From positions 97,870,036-97,934,035 of the forward strand of contig CM043947.1 in the NCBI GenBank assembly GCA_014529385.2: a stretch of 64,000 nt of DNA, given 5' to 3'. This stretch comes from Adiantum capillus-veneris (Eukaryota > Streptophyta > Polypodiopsida > Polypodiales > Pteridaceae). The translations under genes and the position numbers were made by a program. Under the pieces are notes generated by a model, which did not search any database, was not told where the DNA came from, and was given only the letters and a program-made list of their open reading frames with translations. How positions within the stretch are numbered: the first letter of the stretch is position 1; each line of letters begins with the position of its first letter. Below are positions 37,119 through 46,541 of the stretch, in pieces.

Positions 37119-37390
37119 GCGTGGGGGGGGAAAGAGAGAGAGAGGGAGAGCGTGTCGAGCTATATATAATATCTACAGAGCGCGGGCTACCTCTTTGCTG
37201 AGATCTGAATTTTTGGGCGCTCTCGATTTATTTTTTACCCCTGCCAGCGTCGCTATGGGTGTCGCTATAGGCGTCTCAATGTAACAAATAAAATAGCAAC
37301 ACTCATAGCGACGCCCATAGCGACACCGTGGATTTTCACTATTGAGCATCGCACTGCGAGCGTTGCTAATGTGAAGTACCTCTTGTAGTG
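36828..37390 (-). repeat. CACTA copy B right subterminal region
   Basis: (CT)n, (GT)n and an 18-base G run, then GCGTCGCTAT repeats and the end CCTCTTGTAGTG. It matches 15793-16403 of copy C closely. Confidence 0.8.
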
Positions 37391-37464
37391 ATAGTGACGC
37401 CGTGGATTGTCACTTTTGAGCGCCGCACTGCGAGCGTCGCTAATGTGAAGTACCTCTTGTAGTG
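37391..37464 (-). mobile_element. CACTA copy C, terminal 74 bp right of the copy B insertion
   Basis: Begins with the ATA duplication and ends CCTCTTGTAGTG at 37464. If 37391-37464 is joined to 16403, the result aligns without a gap to the right end of copy B (ATAGCGAC.CCGTGGATT...CTTGTAGTG). This shows copy B landed in the subterminal repeat of a sister element. Confidence 0.8.
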
Positions 37465-37970
37465 TCGACAATGGGAGAATGAGAGGAACTAGACTTTGAG
37501 GTTGTTGCTAGAGAATGAGTTGACCTTCAAATACATCTCCACGATGATGCTGTGCACCACATTACAGTGAACAATGATTGGCATCTTAGTCACCTTCGCG
37601 AGTATCTTAATCTCAGATATCCTTGCCCAAGCAATATATCTTTGTAATCAATGAGAAGATGGTTTTCTCCTGGAAAGAGAAGAGCTTGCTGTGCGAGAAT
37701 GTTTCGTTTCCACGATGTATTTTTGTAAAATCTTGTAACTGACATGGATTTTGTCCACATTAATACATACGGTGTTTTGAATTTCGGTTCTACGCATACT
37801 TGTTTATTCTCAGCTTGTTCAAGTTTTTGATTGAAACGTGCAATTTATTTGTTGTGGAGCAAAAATGTTTTCAATTGATGTCTTTCAATGCTTTGTCAGG
37901 TGATTTTGTTTAAAATTAAAGTTTTAAGTTATTTTGACATTAATTTGAGTGCTTTTAAAAAAGTGACTTT
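37465..37970. other. No gene seen
   Basis: AT-rich intergenic-like sequence between CACTA copy C and the TATA box at 37974. Nothing recognisable. Confidence 0.4.
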
Positions 37971-37973
37971 GGG

Positions 37974-37980
37974 TATATAA
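37974..37980 (+). promoter_or_regulatory. Putative TATA box
   Basis: TATATAA lies 94 bp before the ATG at 38068, with a CT/AC-rich leader in between. A short upstream frame starts at an ATG at 38060. The spacing suits a plant core promoter. Confidence 0.45.
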
Positions 37981-38067
37981 GTGACTTTCTAGTTTTTAAA
38001 CTTCATTTCTCACATTCACAAAAATATAGCTCTAAGCTCTCTTTGCATCTTCTTCGTGAATGAACTC

Positions 38068-39572
38068 ATGGCAACGTCTACTGATGCACTTCTCACACAA
38101 TTAGAAAAGGTAGGACTTGCAAATCGAGCACATAAACTACTTAGTGTGTTCGAGGGTACAATTGACATGCAGGCCACTGCCAACCTTCATGCAGAGGCAT
38201 TCAAAAGCTTTCTTGACTACATGGTGTAGCAGATGGAGGAATATGCCATAATCTTTGAGGGATCTGACACGGTGTGGTTGCCAGTGGATTTGTTGAAGCA
38301 TCTCTATGCGGCTAACAAAAACTTTCGGTTTCGCTTGTTGAGGTTTATTAAAGGCCTCATGGAATGGGACTTCAAGATAGAGGATAAGGACGATCTCATG
38401 GATTTGGGCATGGGGTGCATAGGCACCAAATTTATTTCGTATATTTCATAGGACATGGTTCTGGCATTACTTGTGCTTGAGAGCATGGACAAGGGAAAAT
38501 CAAAGAAAAAGGTCAAACAAAGATCTTCTGTGACCATTGTGGAGGAATCAAATGAAGTTATCAAAGAGATAGATGAGCAAGCCGAAGCATCTATGGCACT
38601 CGTACTCATGCAAGATCCCAGCACCACTGAGGAGGAAGATCGAATGATAGAGGGAGATGAGGTGTTGGAAGAGATCCTGGACCTCCAAATTCTCACTTTG
38701 CATCCAGTGGTGGTGGATGATCATCAATTTTTGTTCCTTGAGGACATTGCCAAAATGTGAGGACTTAGAGAAGATGAGTCGCTTGCAGTGCTTACTATTT
38801 ATGCGGGCATGAAGGATCCCAGTGGGAAGGAAGAGAAAGTCAATTTTCAAATTGATTTCAAAGACCAAGATCTCCCAGCAAGCCTCTCTTTCCTCCCAGT
38901 GAAAACGAACAACAATTGGTGCAAACAATAGCAAGTACACTAGTGGAAATAAAATATATCATGTGCCTCTTTCTACGAAAGCGTACCAGAGAGCGCATTT
39001 CATCCACACAAACCACTCATTGCAATTGGTAGGGATGATCGATATAGCATCGATCTTACAAAGAAAAATCTTGAAGAGAGGGATGAAGAAACTGAGGTAA
39101 ATAAATCTAAACCTCGTGGAATTTCTAGTATTCCTTACTACAAGTGTTAATATCAATTACATTCTTTGCAGATGGCTTATCATGTTGATAAGTTCGCAAT
39201 GCGTACTCCAGGTTCGCGCAACATCTCCACGGGTAGAGATAGTCTCTTTGGCACTACCTGAGCCATCTGGGGCCATCGATTCTTAGAGTTGCTCACACAG
39301 AGTTCTCCAAGAATGGTTCTGCAGAGTTGCTAAAGTGTAAAAAATTAAGTGGCATACTCGTTGAAGATGCTCTCACCTTAAACGCTCACAAATGTATATT
39401 GGTGGATCGAGAGGCAACATTGCATGCCTTTACAGGCAAACACCCACGCTCGGTCCTCTCCCAACGTACCGTGAGCTCAGGTAGGTCAAGGGTTGACAAA
39501 CCCGGAGAAAATTGTAAAATCCATTGGTGTCAAGTCAGCCATTCGCCCATTACCCAAAGATGTAATTTGTAG
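38068..39572 (+). pseudogene. Unrecognised two-exon gene, broken; N-terminus compatible with a histone fold
   Basis: Exon 1 (38068-39096) keeps one frame for 343 codons but has six in-frame stops (38227, 38449, 38758, 38929, 38941, 38950). An intron with GTAAAT donor and TTTGCAG acceptor (39097-39171) follows. Exon 2 starts MAYHVDKFAMRTPGSRN, then shifts frame and runs to 39572 (LLKCKKLSGILVEDAL). No family is recognised with confidence. Residues 17-80 predict as short helix, loop, long helix (HAEAFKSFLDYMV, stop, QMEEYAIIF), loop, short helix (LPVDLLKHLY). That is the helix order of a histone fold and loosely like H4 (LKIFLENVIRDAVTY). A long acidic/Lys-rich middle follows (GKSKKKVKQRSSVTIVEES). 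Long frame retention despite the stops suggests a recently dead gene. It converges on the H3-like gene at 40269. Confidence 0.5.
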
Positions 39573-39690
39573 AAAAACCAATCGACCATGATGTAATATT
39601 CGAATCAATAAAGAATAAATGTTTTTGTCAATGGTTTTTGTGACCATTCAGTACTTGTTTTTTATTCATATTGTTCAATAATTTTCATTT

Positions 39691-39781
39691 TCGCCCGCCG
39701 AGACACGTACACAGAACCTCGAACATGCAGCTACTGAGCAGCTGGGGCAGCGTTTCAGAAATAATTTTTCAAAACAATGCG

Positions 39782-39816
<35 letters not shown>

Positions 39817-40147
39817 GCGTATGGGGTCAAGAAGGACATGTGATGCATCGCGGCATTGGGCGGGGTCGGACAGTGCAAACAAAGCCCCTGTGCGCCACGG
39901 CACGTAGGGAGCAATTTTGCTAGTGTAGGGGGGTCGTACGGGGTCAAGAAGGACATGTGATGCATTGGTGGCATCGGGCAGGGTCGGATGATGCAAAAAA
40001 ATCCCCTACACCGCCGATGCATTACATGCCTTTCTTGATCCCGTACGCCCCCCCCTTGTTTTGCAAAATTATCTCCGAAACGCTCCCCCCGGCCACCCGG
40101 TGTCTACGTGTTCTAGGTTCTGTGCATGTGTGTGCCTCGGTGGGCAA
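39691..40147. mobile_element. Foldback-type inverted repeat with a 31-G tract
   Basis: The left arm from CGCCCGCCGAGACACGTACA pairs with the right arm ending GTGTGTGCCTCGGTGGGC. Internal pairs include GGGGTCAAGAAGGACATGTG with CATGCCTTTCTTGATCCCGT. One internal unit is duplicated (39825 and 39935). The G run is 39785-39815. No coding capacity. It sits exactly between the two convergent broken genes. Confidence 0.7.
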
Positions 40148-40268
40148 AAATGGATCCATGGTGGTGAACTTAAATCTAACATATCCAACAATTCAAATAC
40201 TCATAAAAAACAATGTACAAATTAAAATTGAACAATCGCTCGGAATGGTAGAAATTCGCCAATTGATA

Positions 40269-40627
40269 CTATAGAGAAAGATTACAAATCTCATGAAGAG
40301 AGAGTACATGGGATAAACTATTTAGTGCTAAGGATGAATCCGTATTCTTTAAAGTTACACGCTTTGCATGCCATCTTGAAAAAGCTACACCAAAATGTCT
40401 TCGAAGGCATCTTGTAAGGTCAGTAAAGTTGCACGTTGTATTCTTGTAATGGAATCACTATATTCATGTATCATCTCTCTCACCACCCGAGAGAAGTCCG
40501 CTTTGGGTATGATTGGCTCAGTGCACTTTTGGTATTTCCTGATCTTACGCAAAGCCACTATGCCTGGCCTCCATCTCCGCTTTTTCTGTGTTGTTGATGG
40601 TGGTGGAGGAGCCGCTGCCTAGCCCAT
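40269..40627 (-). pseudogene. Histone H3-like core domain, broken
   Basis: The minus-strand frame from ATG 40627 reads a short Pro-rich tail (AAAPPPPSTTQKKRRW) and then RPGIVALRKIRKYQKCTE, matching H3 RPGTVALREIRRYQKSTE. Next come KADFSRVVREMI (H3 LPFQRLVREIA), RATLLTLQDAFEDILV (H3 SAVMALQEA.EAYLV) and LFQDG (H3 LFED). In a shifted frame HAKRVTLKNTDSSLA matches H3 HAKRVTIMPKDIQLA. The alignment covers the N-helix to the third helix with no insertion in loop 1, unlike most plant CENH3. Stops at codon 3 (TAG) and at 40387-40385 (TAG), plus a shift at about 40370, break it. It may be a separate gene or, after one 1-nt shift near 40615, the C-terminus of the charged protein upstream. H3 pairs with H4 in nucleosomes; a similar role here is inference. 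Confidence 0.78.
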
Positions 40628-40639
40628 TGAGGAAGATCA

Positions 40640-42840
40640 TCTTTGTATTTTTTCCTCCTCTACTCTTGGGTTTGCTTCTCTTCTAGTGTCACCTTGTCCC
40701 TTTTTCTTTTTGCACATTGCTTGGCTCTTTGAGGGATGTTTAAAGGCTTTGAGCTCCCAGGCTTTGCTAGCTTGTTGGGTGGCTTGAGCTTATCTTGTGC
40801 CGCCTTCTTCTCTACCTCTGCTCGTGCTTGTAAGTTGGCCAAATGAGCTCTCTCGGCCTTAGATCTCTACCTTTCCTCTTGCTCTCTCTGTCTTCTCTGC
40901 TCTTCTTGCACTCTAAAGGCTTCCTTTTCAACTGCCTCTTTCTTTTCCCTCTCCCTTTGTCTTTTCCTCCTCTTGGCCTCTTTTGCTTTAGATACCGGGT
41001 CGCCTGGTATTACCTTGATTGCTCTTTCTTTGATTCATGGTGGAAACTTTCACGGCGTAGTATGTGGGGTGGCTTGAGCAGCAGTGGTTGTGGCAGAAGG
41101 CGATGGCGGTGGATTTTCAAGCGGACCTCGATATTCCTCTTCTGTTTCTCTAGTTTCTTGTGTTGTTCTACAAAGAGGTGAAATCAGTGGGGGATCTGGA
41201 AGAGGTGTGCGAGTGGCATGGGTTAAATTGTCGAGACCTCTAAATATGTATCGCATGTTTCTTTGATCATCTAGATTTGATGCTTAGGGAGGCTCTTGGG
41301 TGTTCAGAGCAGGCTGGGGCAGTGGGTTATCCGCTTGTGGTTGGGGATGTGGATTTGAAGCCATGGATTCTGCATGGGGTTCTCCCTGTGGATTTTCTGC
41401 GGTGTGAGTGGTTGTGGTGGTATTGTTGTGCATAGTGCCAGCCTGCTCATGTGAATCATCGACGTGGTACAAGATGTGAGTGCGTGTGCATTTGTGCTTG
41501 AGTGGATCTTCTAGAATGTACAAACAAGAAATGAACTTCAAGTTGTGAGTTTTGTCAAAATTTGTTACATGAAACCACTAATTGGGGCGTCAACAAATCA
41601 CGTGGCATTACAATGTATGCTCAATATTATGGGAATGGCTAGTGTCAAAAATTTATTGATTTTCCACCCAACGTCTGTCATTTTGTCGCCTTCTGGCCAA
41701 CCACCGTCGAAATCAATCTTTTGCACTAGAAGCATGATATGATTGAGATCACCGGCCTGACGCTAACCACTTTCTCTCTTCTACATTTCAAGCTTCTTTG
41801 CACTCTAGTCTTCTTCCTTTCTCTTTTCGCTTAAACTCTGTAGAACCAATTGAACATTTCGTGCAGGGCATTGCTCTTTTTCCTCCCACCTTCATGCCTT
41901 GTATTTTTAAAATACACTGGTTTTGCTTGGTAGTGTGAGCGCCCCATTCCTTAGCTACTCCAGATGCCCAATGAGCCGAATGTGTCGAGAAAAAATTGAG
42001 TTATGAGCAAAAAGAATATGCTGCAAAAATATAAACCTTTAGTTCAAACATTGATGTTTTTTTATTCCAAAGACAAAGTGTTCAACATGTAATGTGTTAT
42101 GTGTGTCTCCCCCCAGGCATCCATCATTTGCGTTGTGAAACTATTGATTACAAACTTTAAAGTGGATATCTCAACAGAAGTTAGATTTGCCTTTTCAAGG
42201 AAATGAAAAATATCATCTACAGACTTCCACACATGAGCACGCTTAATTTCCTAGGGCTGCTTCGTTACCTCTATAGGTGGTAATGTCACACACTTTTTTC
42301 CAAAATTGAAACTCATTGGGACTTTGAGAGTTACAATAGTCTGAAAGCATATGCCTAGCTTTACTACCACTCATACATATTTTATTGGGACAATCCAGTG
42401 TACTTCCAGATACCTTCCTATCCTTTCATAGATCTTCTTCACCGCCATGCAGGCCAACGCTTGATAGAATAGATTCAAGTTCTCTGATACACTCTTCCCT
42501 TCTTTCTGCAGGCTCTATATTCCAAGCATAATTAATATGGAGTAGAAGCAGCTTGTCAAGAATTTGTAGACGGACATGAAGAGTGCACACATGCATATTT
42601 ATCAGAGGAATCGGTAGAATAGGATCCCAATTTGGATCATCCATGTCTGGATTAGGGGGTACACTCTGGTTACAACTGAGGATACCTTGAAACCATTGTT
42701 GGAGTGCTTTACCCACTGTTTGTTTAGTGGTCATACCTTTTGCAGAATTGACTGCAGCTTTGCCACCCTTACCTTTCGCAGAGTTGACTGTAGCTTTGCC
42801 ACCCTTCCCTTGACTTAGTTCCTAATGAGACTTTACTGTG
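40640..42840 (-). pseudogene. Large broken gene upstream of the H3-like domain: charged coiled coil with Lys/Arg-rich segments
   Basis: Minus-strand coding remnants in the orientation of the H3-like domain. From 42840 down: two copies of GKGGKA.VNSAKG, then a Leu-rich helical block (42734-42426, LQILDKLLLLHINYAW) and KSVDDIFHFLEKANL at about 42220. After a probable intron (acceptor TTTTTGCAG near 42020), one frame can be followed from about 41990 to 40660. It carries MPCTKCSIGSTEFKRKEKG, FHVTNFDKTHNLKFISCLYI, a Pro/Thr-rich linker, EAKRRKRQREREKKEAVEKE and QARAEVEKKAAQDKLKPPNK. About a dozen stops interrupt it, yet few shifts. No family is recognised. It may be an extended N-terminal region of the histone-like protein. 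Confidence 0.5.
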
Positions 42841-42889
42841 GCAACAACAAATGCATGGAAAGAGGGTCATTGCACCTTGCTTGCATGCT

Positions 42890-44340
42890 AACATACACTC
42901 ATTAGGGCCAAAAGGGACTCAAAAAGGGTTGTGTAAGGAATTGATTAGCTTGCTAATTAGCGGAGCATTTGACGGTCAAAACGGCTCCAAATTTGACCAT
43001 TTTGGGTATTCAAAGCATATCTAGGGCTTTTAAAGAGTATCCTGGTACAGATCTTTCAATATGAATCAAAGATGTCATTGTCACACTACTTTCTTCCCTA
43101 CTGGACCTATTTTGTTGGCTTGGCAGCAAATACAAAATTTTCAGTTTTGAATTATGGTTTTCCTCATTACTCTTTCTCTCAAGCCATTTCATTAGGCTCT
43201 CTTCACCCTCACAAGCTTTCCAAGGTCTCTCTACCTTTGCAAGAGGACCGCCATTTCTGGTCTAGCTAGAAGGACCACTGTGGTTTTTCTCTCTTCACCA
43301 TTGCAAGAGAACCACCATTTTGTTCTCGTCACCCTCACAAGCTTTCCAAATTTTCTCACTAGTTTTGCTTGGCTACAAGATTGCTTCAACCTCACAAGTT
43401 TTCCCATCATTTCTACTCTGCATGGAAACCATTTTTCTCTCACCCTCACAAGATTTTCAAATTTTCTCACTAGTTTTGCTTTTCCTAGAAGCTTACTTCA
43501 GCCTCACAAGTTTTCCAAACTCACTAGTTTTGCTCTGGTTAGAAGCTTCCTTCAGCCTCACAAGCTTTTTCACCATCTGCACTCTGCCTAAAAACTCATT
43601 ACTTTGTTCCATATGAAAATCAAGCTCAATCAAGTGTAAGAAACCGTGAGGGTTGTGTATCAAAGGTTTCATGCTTCTGGGCTCAAGCATTACAAAGCCA
43701 AGGGAGCAAGAAAATGGATATGGACAGAGGTCAGCTTGTATCCTGTTGATCCACGAATTGGAAGGTAAATAGAAAAATTTGAAGCCTTACTCTCATAAAT
43801 AGATTTCCATGGTGACCATCTACATTTGGAGAAGGATCCACTTGTTTCTAAAAGTACAGGAAGGATTATTCAACAGGAGGTTTAAAAGCTAAAAGATTCA
43901 CTTAGTTTTCTCAGAAGTCACATTATCAAGCACAAACTTCATTCTTCATATCAACAAGAAAGGGAGGATGACAAAGAAGAAGCAATGCACTAAAATAACT
44001 AAATTGGTACCAAGGGAGGAAATTATAGAGGATGAGATCGAAGAACCAACAACAACCACCTTGGTGTGAACATCACAATCATTCCAGGGAGGAGACTATT
44101 TAGATGCAAAGTTACAATATCATTCCTTGCAAAAGACTATCATTTTAACAATATAATTACTTGGAAATATTATTTTCAATCTCCTTGCAAAACATTCATT
44201 TTCACAATATAATACCTTGTAAAGTAACAACATATGTTCCTCTAAACATTGCAACATCAAGATTTACACTTTATCTCCCCTTTGCCACACAATCTTTTTA
44301 CTCATCTATAACTCCTAAGACAAGTTTCCGTCGATCCTTT
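42890..44340 (+). repeat. Dispersed repeat, copy 1 (second copy at 53868-54740)
   Basis: Shares GACTCAAAAAGGGTTGTGTA, AGGAATT.ATTA.CTTGCTA and GACAAAGAAG.AGCAATGCAC with 53890-54440, in direct orientation about 11 kb apart. The inside (43205-43565) is a degenerate minisatellite of CCTCACAAGCTTTCCAA and TTTTCTCACTAGTTTTGCTT. No coding domain. It could be parts of an old LTR pair or of a dispersed non-coding element. Confidence 0.55.
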
Positions 44341-44601
44341 TAACTATTCTAACATTTGTGTGAGATCAAACTTGAGCTTGAAAATTTTTCACTCTTCTAT
44401 GTAGACTTCCATGTGACCATGATCCTATAACATGACATCTAGAAACCATTGGCCATGGACCATCATTATTAGAATCTTCATCACCCTCGAGTCCCTTTGC
44501 CTTTAAGCCATGTTAATAAAACTTCGTTGCTTCAGCTCTTTTGACTCAACTTAAAATTACAACTTTCAAATAGAGAAAAATGACAAAATTTTAACATCAG
44601 A

Positions 44602-44910
44602 GATGAGTCTGAAATGCCCAAAAACCTCGAAAACAACTAGCTATATGCGTCGTTCTGACACCCGGAGAGGTCGGTATGGCCAAAAAAGGCCTTCGGAGGC
44701 ACTATCCCGTACGGTGCGAGGAGAGGGGTAGGCACAGTCTAGCTACCCCTCTCCTCGCACCGTACAGGATAGGACTCTGTCTACCCCTCTTCTTGCACCA
44801 TACGGGATAGTGCCTTCGGAGGCCTTTTTTGGCCATACCGACCTCTCCAAGTGTCAGAACGAGGCATATAGCAAGTTGTTTTTGGGGTTTTTGGGCATTT
44901 CGGACTCATC
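44602..44910. mobile_element. Foldback/MITE-like hairpin element
   Basis: Arms 44602-44730 and 44779-44910 are inverted and highly similar. Left: GATGAGTCTGAAATGCCCAA, GAGAGGTCGGTATGGCCAAA, CACTATCCCGTACGGTGC. The right arm is the complement, and a further inverted half-unit lies at 44743-44778. About 130 bp of stem, no gene. Transcripts would form a long hairpin. Confidence 0.8.
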
Positions 44911-45099
44911 TATGATTTCAAAAGTTTCAAATAATATAACTTTTAAAAGTTACAAGTATTATATTTTGTAAAATAAAATTGAGTAATTTTGTGACTATGC
45001 TTGGGTTCAATATGCTTAATAGATCTATATATAAAAAGACATCTATAGTAGGCAAGAAAGGTAAATCTGTGAATGCAAATAACCCACACGTAACGATTG

Positions 45100-46000
45100 G
45101 GGTAATGAGATTCTAAAACTAACCCCCTATCCTATTGTGCAAGTAAGGCATAGTGTGGCACCAAATTGGCGTTTCAAAAATGACCCACACAACATGAGGG
45201 GGTAATGAGATTCTAAAAATACCCCCTATCCCGTTGTGCAAGCAAGGCATAGTGTGGCACCAAATAGGCATTTTGCTAATATCTTGTACGCATGAGAAAA
45301 ACCAATGCAATCCAAATAATAAGGTCACTCAATATTTTTTTGCATGGTGTGTGCATGCAGCTAGAACTACGCGATGAGGGGGGGGAGTGACAAGCTGTAT
45401 GATGCCCTCTTCGCGCGGTCTGGGTAGGAGCAAACATGATGCAACATGGGGAGTGTCAAAGTCTCTAAGCGCTTTTGCACATGGTCTAGAAAAATAAATC
45501 CAAATAAGAAGGCCACTCAAGATTTTTTTGCATGGTGTTTGCATGGAACCAGAATGACGCGATGAGGGGTGGAGTGACAAGCTGTATGATGCCCTCTTCG
45601 CGTGGTGTGGGTAGGAGCTAAAATGATGCAACATGGGGAGTGTCAAAGTCTTTGAGTGCTTTTGCACATGATTTAAAAAAATATTCCAAATAATAAAGTC
45701 ACTCAAGATTTTTGTGCATGTTGTGTGCATGGAGCCTGAACGACCCAATGAGAGGGGGAGTGAAAAGCTGTATGATGCCCTCTTTGCACGGTGTGGGTAG
45801 GAGCTAAAATGACGCAACATGGGGAGTGTCAAAGACTCTAAGCGCTTTTGTACATGATTTAGAAGAACCCTAGAAATCCAATTAACAAGGTGATCAAGGT
45901 TCTTATGTGGTGTGGCCATAGAGCTAGAACAACGTGATGGGAGGGTGACAAGCTCACAAATGACAAGAGCACTATGGGCAAGAGCTGGACTGGTGCGATA
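45100..46000. repeat. Tandem repeats: 96-bp unit (2 copies), then 187-bp unit (about 4 copies)
   Basis: 45105-45300 holds two copies with GGGGTAATGAGATTCTAAAA and AAGGCATAGTGTGGCACCAA. From 45336, units with GCATGGTGTGTGCATG, GTGACAAGCTGTATGATGCC and ATGCAACATGGGGAGTGTCA start at 45336, 45523, 45711 and 45897. Open frames across it are by-products. Confidence 0.85.
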
Positions 46001-46541
46001 GGGGGAGGAGTGAAAACTTCATTGAGTCCTTTTGCGCACAATGTGGGTACACTACCGAAACGGGGCGAGTGGGGGTAGAGTAACTAGATCAATCAAGCCA
46101 GAGTCGCACAGTGTGGTCATTGATCCAAAACAATGTGAGAAAGGATGTCTTCAGGGTGGTCCCATGTTGATGTAGATATCATGTACGCACGTGCTAAGTG
46201 CAAGCTCTCGATGTGGTGCTTAGAAGTAGAGGCTAAGTGAAAAGTAGACATTTAAAAAAATACGATTTAGTCATTAATAGGTGTCACCATCACTATTTGA
46301 AAAGAAAGATTTCGTATCTTCTAGCTTAATATTCTACAATATTAAATAGAAAAGAGCACTTGTACATCAGGCCCAGAATATGATGTTATCCGTAAAAAAT
46401 AACAGGAACGCCATTAAGTATAGGCAATTTAGCCAAATGAAAGTGACATTTAGACGTTTTCCGCTAAAGTGGAAGCACAAAGCTCAAGCTAGAGGAGACA
46501 AGAATTCCATACTTTTGTATACGTGTCAAGTGAGTATTGGC

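Larger units (their letters stand above)
16404..37390 (-). mobile_element. CACTA transposon copy B, containing nested LTR elements
   Basis: The ends are CACTACAAGAGG at 16404 and CCTCTTGTAGTG ending at 37390, with ATA duplicated on both sides. Subtracting the family I element and its duplication (13,089 bp) leaves about 7.9 kb, a normal CACTA length. Both terminal regions are full of GCGTCGCTAT units. Genes on the minus strand are a TNP2-type transposase (22670-18944) and a Ptta/En/Spm-type gene (18358-17070), separated by a hairpin insertion. Both genes carry stops and shifts, so the element is defective. It is inserted 74 bp from the right end of another CACTA element (copy C). Confidence 0.85.

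Noticed and set aside
37340-37464. Two nearby CACTA ends read as a local tandem duplication
   Set aside because: The outer end joins the sequence left of 16404 without a gap, and ATA is duplicated around copy B, so nested insertion explains it better.
38068-42840. Nuclear U-to-C RNA editing to rescue the many stop codons
   Set aside because: Every stop codon is one C-to-T change from a sense codon, so the pattern alone proves nothing. Decay of methylated repeats is simpler. Kept only as a test in the findings.
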